A stretch of 64,000 nt of DNA from Actinomadura physcomitrii (GTDB lineage: Bacteria; Actinomycetota; Actinomycetes; Streptosporangiales; Streptosporangiaceae). Below the pieces are notes generated by a model, which did not search any database, was not told the origin of the DNA, and saw only the letters and a list, made by a program, of their open reading frames with translations. Numbering within the stretch: position 1 is the first letter of the stretch; each line of letters begins with the position of its first letter. The position numbers and the translations under genes were made by a program. Location of the stretch: NCBI RefSeq assembly GCF_008923205.2, contig NZ_WBMS02000014.1, positions 1 to 64,000 on the forward strand, in the 5' to 3' direction. Positions 59,981 through 64,000 of the stretch are shown here, one piece after another.

Positions 59981-61263
59981 CGGGCCTCGTCCCCGGCGGG
60001 GTCGAACTCCAGGTGCAGGTGCGTCAGGCCGCGCAGGATGTGGGTCGGGACGTAGCGGTAGCGGCGGGCGCCCGCGGGGCCGTGCCGGTCCTCGCTGAGC
60101 CGGATGTCGGCCGTCCGGTCGAGGAGCCGCTCGATGCCCACGCGCGTCTCGGACCGGGCCAGCGGGGCGCCGGGGCACGTGTGGGCGCCGCGCCCGAACG
60201 CGATGTGCCGGCGGGCGTTGCGGCGCGAGGGGTCGAACCGCGCCGGGTCGTCGAAGTGGCGCGGGTCCCGGTTCGCGGCCGCGTTCACCAGCATCAGGAT
60301 CGTGCCGGCGGGGACGTCGACGCCGCCCACCGTGGTCGCGACGCGAGCCAGCCGGAAGTCCCCCTTGACCGGGCCTTCGATCCGGAGGGTCTCCTCGACG
60401 AAGTTGGAGATGCGGTCCCGCTCGGAGCGCAGCGTCCGCTGCAGGTCGGGGTCCTCGGCGATCTGCTTGAGCGCCGAGCCCAGCAGCCGGACGGTGGTCT
60501 CCTGGCCGGCCGCGAAGACGTTCGCCGCGACCCGGACGACGTCCGCGACCTCGGGGACCGACCCGTCCGGGAACGTCGCGGTGGCGAGGCCGGTGAGCAC
60601 GTCGTCGCGCGGCTCGCGGCGGCGGTCCTCGATGTAGGGGACGAAGCGCTCGTACAGGAACTCCAGCGGGCTGTGCGCGAGGGTCTCCTCGCCGGTGCCG
60701 CCGACGCCGCCGCCGGACGTGCGCCGCAGCGTCGAGGCGAACTCGTCGCGGTCCTGCTCGGGCATGCCGAGCAGGTCGGCGATCACCAGGAGCGTGAACG
60801 GCACCGCGAAGCCGTCGATCACGTCGCCCTCGCCTCCGGCGAGGTAGTCGTCGAGCACCCGGTCGGCGAGCCGCCACATGGACGCCTCGTTCTCCTTGAG
60901 GCGCTTCGGCGTGATCAGCCGCATCAGCAGCGCGCGGTGCGCCGTGTGCTGCGGCGGATCGAGCGTGGGGAGCTGGTCGCTCATCGGCAGTTCGGCGCGG
61001 TGCCGCTCGATCAGCTCGCTGACGTCGTCGCCTTCGAGCGGGACGGGGAAGCCCGGGAACGGGCCGGTCACCGAGATGCACGAGGAGAACGTGTCGGTGT
61101 CGTTGTACACCTGGAGCGCCTCGTCGTACCCCGTCACCATCAGCACGCCGTGATGGGGCTCGCGCTGCACGGGGCACTTGCTCCGCAGGGCCTCGAAATA
61201 GGGATAGGGGTCCGCGACGAGCGCCTCGTCGCGGAAGTAGTCGAGGGCCTCGAGATCCTTCAC
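59977..61263 (-). CDS. Cytochrome P450
   Basis: The 428-aa bacterial P450 has AAGQETT (251-257, oxygen-activating I-helix), ETLR (291-294) and FGRGAHTCPG (356-365) with heme ligand C363. It probably hydroxylates the pathway substrate or an early intermediate. GTG at 61263 with GGAAAGGA upstream is preferred; upstream extension has no ribosome site. The ferredoxin follows by a 4-nt overlap. A degenerate operator lies upstream. The subfamily could not be assigned. Confidence 0.87.
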   Translation of the reverse strand: MKDLEALDYFRDEALVADPYPYFEALRSKCPVQREPHHGVLMVTGYDEALQVYNDTDTFSSCISVTGPFPGFPVPLEGDDVSELIERHRAELPMSDQLPTLDPPQHTAHRALLMRLITPKRLKENEASMWRLADRVLDDYLAGGEGDVIDGFAVPFTLLVIADLLGMPEQDRDEFASTLRRTSGGGVGGTGEETLAHSPLEFLYERFVPYIEDRRREPRDDVLTGLATATFPDGSVPEVADVVRVAANVFAAGQETTVRLLGSALKQIAEDPDLQRTLRSERDRISNFVEETLRIEGPVKGDFRLARVATTVGGVDVPAGTILMLVNAAANRDPRHFDDPARFDPSRRNARRHIAFGRGAHTCPGAPLARSETRVGIERLLDRTADIRLSEDRHGPAGARRYRYVPTHILRGLTHLHLEFDPAGDEAR

Positions 61264-61315
61264 TGACCGGAGTCCTTTCCTTGTGCCGCTCAGCAGAGCG
61301 CGGTTCTTATTTGGC

Positions 61316-61331
61316 GAGAAGGACATTACTC
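61316..61331. promoter_or_regulatory. Degenerate module-2 operator L before the P450 operon
   Basis: GAGAAGGACATTACTC keeps both arms with mismatches and one extra base. Confidence 0.4.
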
Positions 61332-61376
61332 GGTCGGGTCGCCGGCTCCCGCGGGCGGCGGCCGGACGGTCGTCCG

Positions 61377-62147
61377 TCAGGTGTTGCGGCCTCCGTTGAC
61401 GCCGATCACCTGGCCGGTGATGTAGCCCGCCTCGTCGGAGACGAGGAAGGCGCACGCCGCGGCGATGTCCTCCGGGCGCCCCGGCCGCCCGACCGGCGTG
61501 AGGTCGGCGTGGTGGTCGACGGAGCCGCCGAGCAGCCCCTTCGTCTCGGACTTGCGGAGCATAGGCGTGTCGATGAAGCCGGGCGGGATCGTGTTGACGG
61601 TGATCCCCTCGTGCCCCAGCTCCAGCGCGAGCGCCTTGGTGAAGCCGATGAGCCCGGCCTTCGAGGCGACGTAGTGCGTCATGAACTGCTGCCCGGACTG
61701 CGCGCTCGAGGAGGAGATGTTCACGATCCGGCCCCAGCCCGCGGCGGCCATGTCCGGCACGACCGCCTGGGCGCAGTAGAAGGGCCCGCTGAGGTTCACG
61801 GCGATGATCCGGTCCCAGATCTCGTCGGTGATGTGCAGGAACTTCTTGAAGCCCGTCAGTCCCGCGTTGTTGACGAGCACGCTCACCGGGCCGTAGGCGT
61901 CGCGGATCCGCTGGACCGCCGCGTCCACCTGCGCGCGGTCCGACACGTCGACGCCGCCGAAGGGGGACGCCTCGTGGCCCTTCTCCCGCACCTCCGCGGC
62001 GACCCGTTCGGCGGCGTCCGCGTCGAGGTCCAGGACCGCCGTGGCGAGGCCGTCCTCGGCCAGCCGGTGGACGATCGCCCGCCCGATGCCGGAGCCGCCG
62101 CCGGTGACGACCGCGGTCCGCCGCGCGCCGCTGTTCTCCTCGCTCAT
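61377..62147 (-). CDS. SDR-family oxidoreductase (FabG-like)
   Basis: The 256-aa short-chain dehydrogenase has VVTGGGSGIGRAIVHRL, NNAG, NISSSSAQSGQQFMTHYVASKAGLIGF with the catalytic Ser/Tyr/Lys, and TGQVIGVNGGRNT at the end. The P450 operon lies downstream after 114 nt, and the ALDH gene diverges upstream. An alcohol made by the P450 could be its substrate, followed by the ALDH; this is inference. Confidence 0.82.
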   Translation of the reverse strand: MSEENSGARRTAVVTGGGSGIGRAIVHRLAEDGLATAVLDLDADAAERVAAEVREKGHEASPFGGVDVSDRAQVDAAVQRIRDAYGPVSVLVNNAGLTGFKKFLHITDEIWDRIIAVNLSGPFYCAQAVVPDMAAAGWGRIVNISSSSAQSGQQFMTHYVASKAGLIGFTKALALELGHEGITVNTIPPGFIDTPMLRKSETKGLLGGSVDHHADLTPVGRPGRPEDIAAACAFLVSDEAGYITGQVIGVNGGRNT

Positions 62148-62233
62148 GGATGCCTCACTCGTGCCCTTCTCGCCCGTGCCGCGGGTGCCGGCGCGGGGTG
62201 CCGCCGGCCCGGAAGTATCATCAGCTTCTCCGT

Positions 62234-62256
62234 AGACGGTACATAAGATACCGTCT
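62234..62256. promoter_or_regulatory. Separate palindrome AGACGGTA-N7-TACCGTCT
   Basis: A perfect 8-bp inverted repeat between the divergent SDR and ALDH genes. It matches neither operator family of the window, so another regulator may act here. Confidence 0.5.
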
Positions 62257-62259
62257 ATT

Positions 62260-62274
62260 GAGAATGGTATTTCC
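62260..62274. promoter_or_regulatory. Degenerate module-2 operator M before the ALDH gene
   Basis: GAGAATGGTATTTCC has a perfect left arm and weak right arm, 19 nt before the ALDH start. Confidence 0.5.
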
Positions 62275-62293
62275 AGCGGGAGAGGGGAACGGG

Positions 62294-63754
62294 ATGCCGA
62301 TCCTGGACGGCGGAGGGGCCCGGCTGCTCATCGACGGGCGGCTCGAGGACGCCGAGCGGACCTTCGGCTCGTCCGATCCGGCGACCGGCGAGCTCCTCGG
62401 CGAGGCCCCGGACGCCACGGTCGACGACGCCGGGCGGGCCGTCGCGGCGGCGCGGCGGGCGTTCGAGGAGACCGGCTGGGCCACCGACCGGGACCTGCGC
62501 GTCCGGTGCCTCGAGCAGTTCCACCGCGCGCTCGTCGAGCACCAGGAGGAGCTGCGCGAACTGCTGATCGCCGAGGCGGGCGCGCCGCGCACGCTGACGC
62601 ACGGCGCCCAGCTCGACGAGCCCCTGGACCTCGTCCGCTACTACGCGGCCCTGCTGCGCGACCATCCGCTGACCGAGGACCTCGGGTACGCCGAGTACCA
62701 GGGGCAGCGGCACCACCGCTGGGTGGAGAAGGAGGCCGCCGGGGTCGTCGCGGCGATCACCCCGTACAACTTCCCCGTCCAGCTGGCGCTGGTGAAGCTG
62801 GCGCCCGCGCTGGCGGCGGGCTGCACGGTGGTGCTGAAGGGCGCGCCGGACACGCCGCTGGTGACGCTCGCGCTGGGCAGGCTGCTCGCCGAGCACACCG
62901 ACGTCCCGGCCGGCGTGGTGAACGTCCTCACCTCCTCGCGGGTCGAGGCCGGCGCCGCGCTCACCACGCATCCGCAGGTGGACGTGGTCAGCTTCACCGG
63001 CTCCTCGGCGACCGGCCGCGCCATCCTGGCCGCGGCCGGCGGCACGATCAAGCGGGTGCGGCTGGAGCTGGGCGGCAAGTCCGCGCTCATCATGCTGGAC
63101 GACGCCGACCTGCGTGCCGTGTCCATGAACGCCGCGTTCGGCATCTGCCTGCACGCGGGCCAGGCCTGCGCGCTGAACTCCCGCCTGCTGGTGCCGCGCG
63201 CCCGCCACGACGAGGTCGTCGAGCGCGTCGCGCGCTACCTCGGCAAGGTCGCCTACGGCGACCCGCGCGATCCGAAGACCTACATGGGGCCGCTGATCAG
63301 CGAGCGGCAGCGGGAGAAGGTCGACGGGATGGTGCGGCGGGCCGTTGACGCGGGCGCCAAGCTGGTGACCGGTGGCGAGAAGGTCGACCCGGGCTTCTTC
63401 TACACCCCGACGCTGCTGAGCGGTGTGGACCCCGACAGCGAGATCGCGCAGGAGGAGGTCTTCGGGCCCGTCCTGGCCGTCATCCCCTACGACGGCGATG
63501 ACGACGCCGTCCGCATCGCCAACAACTCCGCCTACGGCCTGTCCGGGGCGGTGTACGGCGCCGACGACGAACGCTGCCTGGCGGTCGCGCGGCGCATCCG
63601 CACCGGGACCTACAGCGTCAACGGCGGCAACTACTTCTTCTCCGACACGCCGTTCGGCGGCTTCAAGCAGTCGGGCATCGGCCGCGAGAAGGGCGTCTCC
63701 GGCCTGGAGGAGTTCCTGGAGACCAAGACGTTCGGGATGGTCGCACCCGCCTAG
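62294..63754 (+). CDS. Aldehyde dehydrogenase
   Basis: The 486-aa NAD(P)-dependent aldehyde dehydrogenase has N159 (TPYNFP), E258 (LELGGKS) and the nucleophile C292 (HAGQACALNSR). The cofactor-binding KPSE motif is changed to LKGAPDTP. It should oxidise an aldehyde to the acid that the CoA ligases can activate. ATG at 62294 follows GGGAGAGGGG. It diverges from the SDR gene with two palindromes between, and is closed by a strong hairpin. Confidence 0.88.
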   Translation: MPILDGGGARLLIDGRLEDAERTFGSSDPATGELLGEAPDATVDDAGRAVAAARRAFEETGWATDRDLRVRCLEQFHRALVEHQEELRELLIAEAGAPRTLTHGAQLDEPLDLVRYYAALLRDHPLTEDLGYAEYQGQRHHRWVEKEAAGVVAAITPYNFPVQLALVKLAPALAAGCTVVLKGAPDTPLVTLALGRLLAEHTDVPAGVVNVLTSSRVEAGAALTTHPQVDVVSFTGSSATGRAILAAAGGTIKRVRLELGGKSALIMLDDADLRAVSMNAAFGICLHAGQACALNSRLLVPRARHDEVVERVARYLGKVAYGDPRDPKTYMGPLISERQREKVDGMVRRAVDAGAKLVTGGEKVDPGFFYTPTLLSGVDPDSEIAQEEVFGPVLAVIPYDGDDDAVRIANNSAYGLSGAVYGADDERCLAVARRIRTGTYSVNGGNYFFSDTPFGGFKQSGIGREKGVSGLEEFLETKTFGMVAPA

Positions 63755-63775
63755 AGTCCGCATCGGCCCCGCCCG

Positions 63776-63816
63776 GAGTGGACGGGGCCCGGTCCGCGGA
63801 CCGGGCCCGTCCACTC
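63776..63816. terminator. Bidirectional terminator, about 19-bp stem
   Basis: Arms at 63776-63795 and 63798-63816 are complementary except for one unpaired G. It lies between the convergent ALDH gene and the partial gene at the right edge. Confidence 0.7.
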
Positions 63817-63842
63817 CTTCTCTCGGCTCTTCCGCTCGGCGC

Positions 63843-64000
63843 TCAGCGGGTGATCTTCGCGGCGGCCTTGCGCCGCGTGACGGGCTCGGCGAGGCGCTGC
63901 TCGTCGCAGGCCTTCTGAAGGATGCCGAGGGTCTCCTCGAGGCCGGGACCGAGCGGCGGGTGCGGGTCGAACGTCGCGGGCAGGTGGCGCATGCCCTGGA
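63843..64000 (-). CDS. C-terminal part of an unidentified protein (cut by window edge)
   Basis: A leftward frame enters from the right edge and ends with a stop at 63843-63845. The 51 visible residues include MRHLPATFDPHPPLGPGLEETL, KACDEQRLAEP and a basic tail TRRKAAAKITR. I cannot assign a family. Its stop faces the ALDH gene across a strong hairpin, so it is a separate unit. Confidence 0.6.
   Translation of the reverse strand, partial: QGMRHLPATFDPHPPLGPGLEETLGILQKACDEQRLAEPVTRRKAAAKITR

Overview
The window is high-GC actinomycete DNA. GC-rich third codon positions, an F420-type luciferase-like enzyme pair, a mycofactocin-type short-chain dehydrogenase and many GTG starts all fit a Streptosporangiales or mycobacteria-like organism; a genus such as Actinomadura is only a guess. 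Almost every gene belongs to the CoA-thioester chemistry of a large catabolic island: 6 acyl-CoA dehydrogenases, 5 complete or near-complete acyl-CoA ligases plus one orphan ligase C-domain, 3 CaiB-type CoA-transferases, 4 crotonases, 2 classical thiolases, 2 DUF35/thiolase-like aldolase systems, 5 SDRs, 3 HIBADH-like dehydrogenases, 2 amidohydrolases, a P450 with ferredoxin, a KshB-like reductase, an aldehyde dehydrogenase, a B12-dependent mutase with its GTPase chaperone, and a LIV-type ABC importer. No rRNA, tRNA or CRISPR was seen.

Layout. The left edge holds the last codons of what looks like an IS110-type transposase. Module 1 (122-15246, with a DUF427 gene after it) carries an acyl-CoA dehydrogenase pair, two CoA ligases, two more dehydrogenases, a DUF35 + aldolase pair, a TetR regulator, a thiolase, a CoA-transferase, a PaaG-like isomerase and an SDR. 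Eight copies of a palindrome close to TGAC(A/T)TCGACGTCA lie at its promoters. Module 2 (15790 to the right end) uses a different palindrome, GAGAAT-N3-ATTCTC, at most of its promoters. It contains two paralogous TetR genes (22280 and 46162), a long leftward operon (22169 to 15790), a DUF35-aldolase fusion operon (26597 to 22909), a rightward operon with the mutase (29085 to 37451), reductase/SDR operons (42908 to 37650), a thiolase/MeaB operon (42962 to 45234), a thioesterase, a quinone-oxidoreductase-like gene, the importer operon (48782 to 56464), a third TetR unit (56631 to 57730) with its own operator, and a P450/ferredoxin/SDR/ALDH end.

How it may work (inference). A substrate taken up by the LIV-type importer, or oxidised by the P450/ferredoxin, the SDRs and the ALDH to a carboxylic acid, would be activated by the CoA ligases or CoA-transferases. 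The dehydrogenases, including two probable hetero-oligomeric pairs like those of steroid side-chain catabolism, would desaturate it. Crotonases, SDRs and thiolases or retro-aldolases would shorten it. The split mutase keeps the methylmalonyl-CoA-type carboxylate-binding residues, so a methyl-branched dicarboxylyl-CoA is probably fed to central metabolism. The DUF35/aldolase systems, KshB-like reductase and dehydrogenase pairs point to a polycyclic or branched alicyclic substrate. No KstD, HsaC or other ring-cleavage gene is present, so the substrate is unknown.

Convergent gene pairs are separated by strong hairpins (5365, 15756, 28025/28062, 45231, 63776) or by a tandem 96-bp palindromic repeat (37456). 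Several operators overlap a -10 box and lie 0-7 nt from the start codon, which suggests leaderless repressed transcripts.
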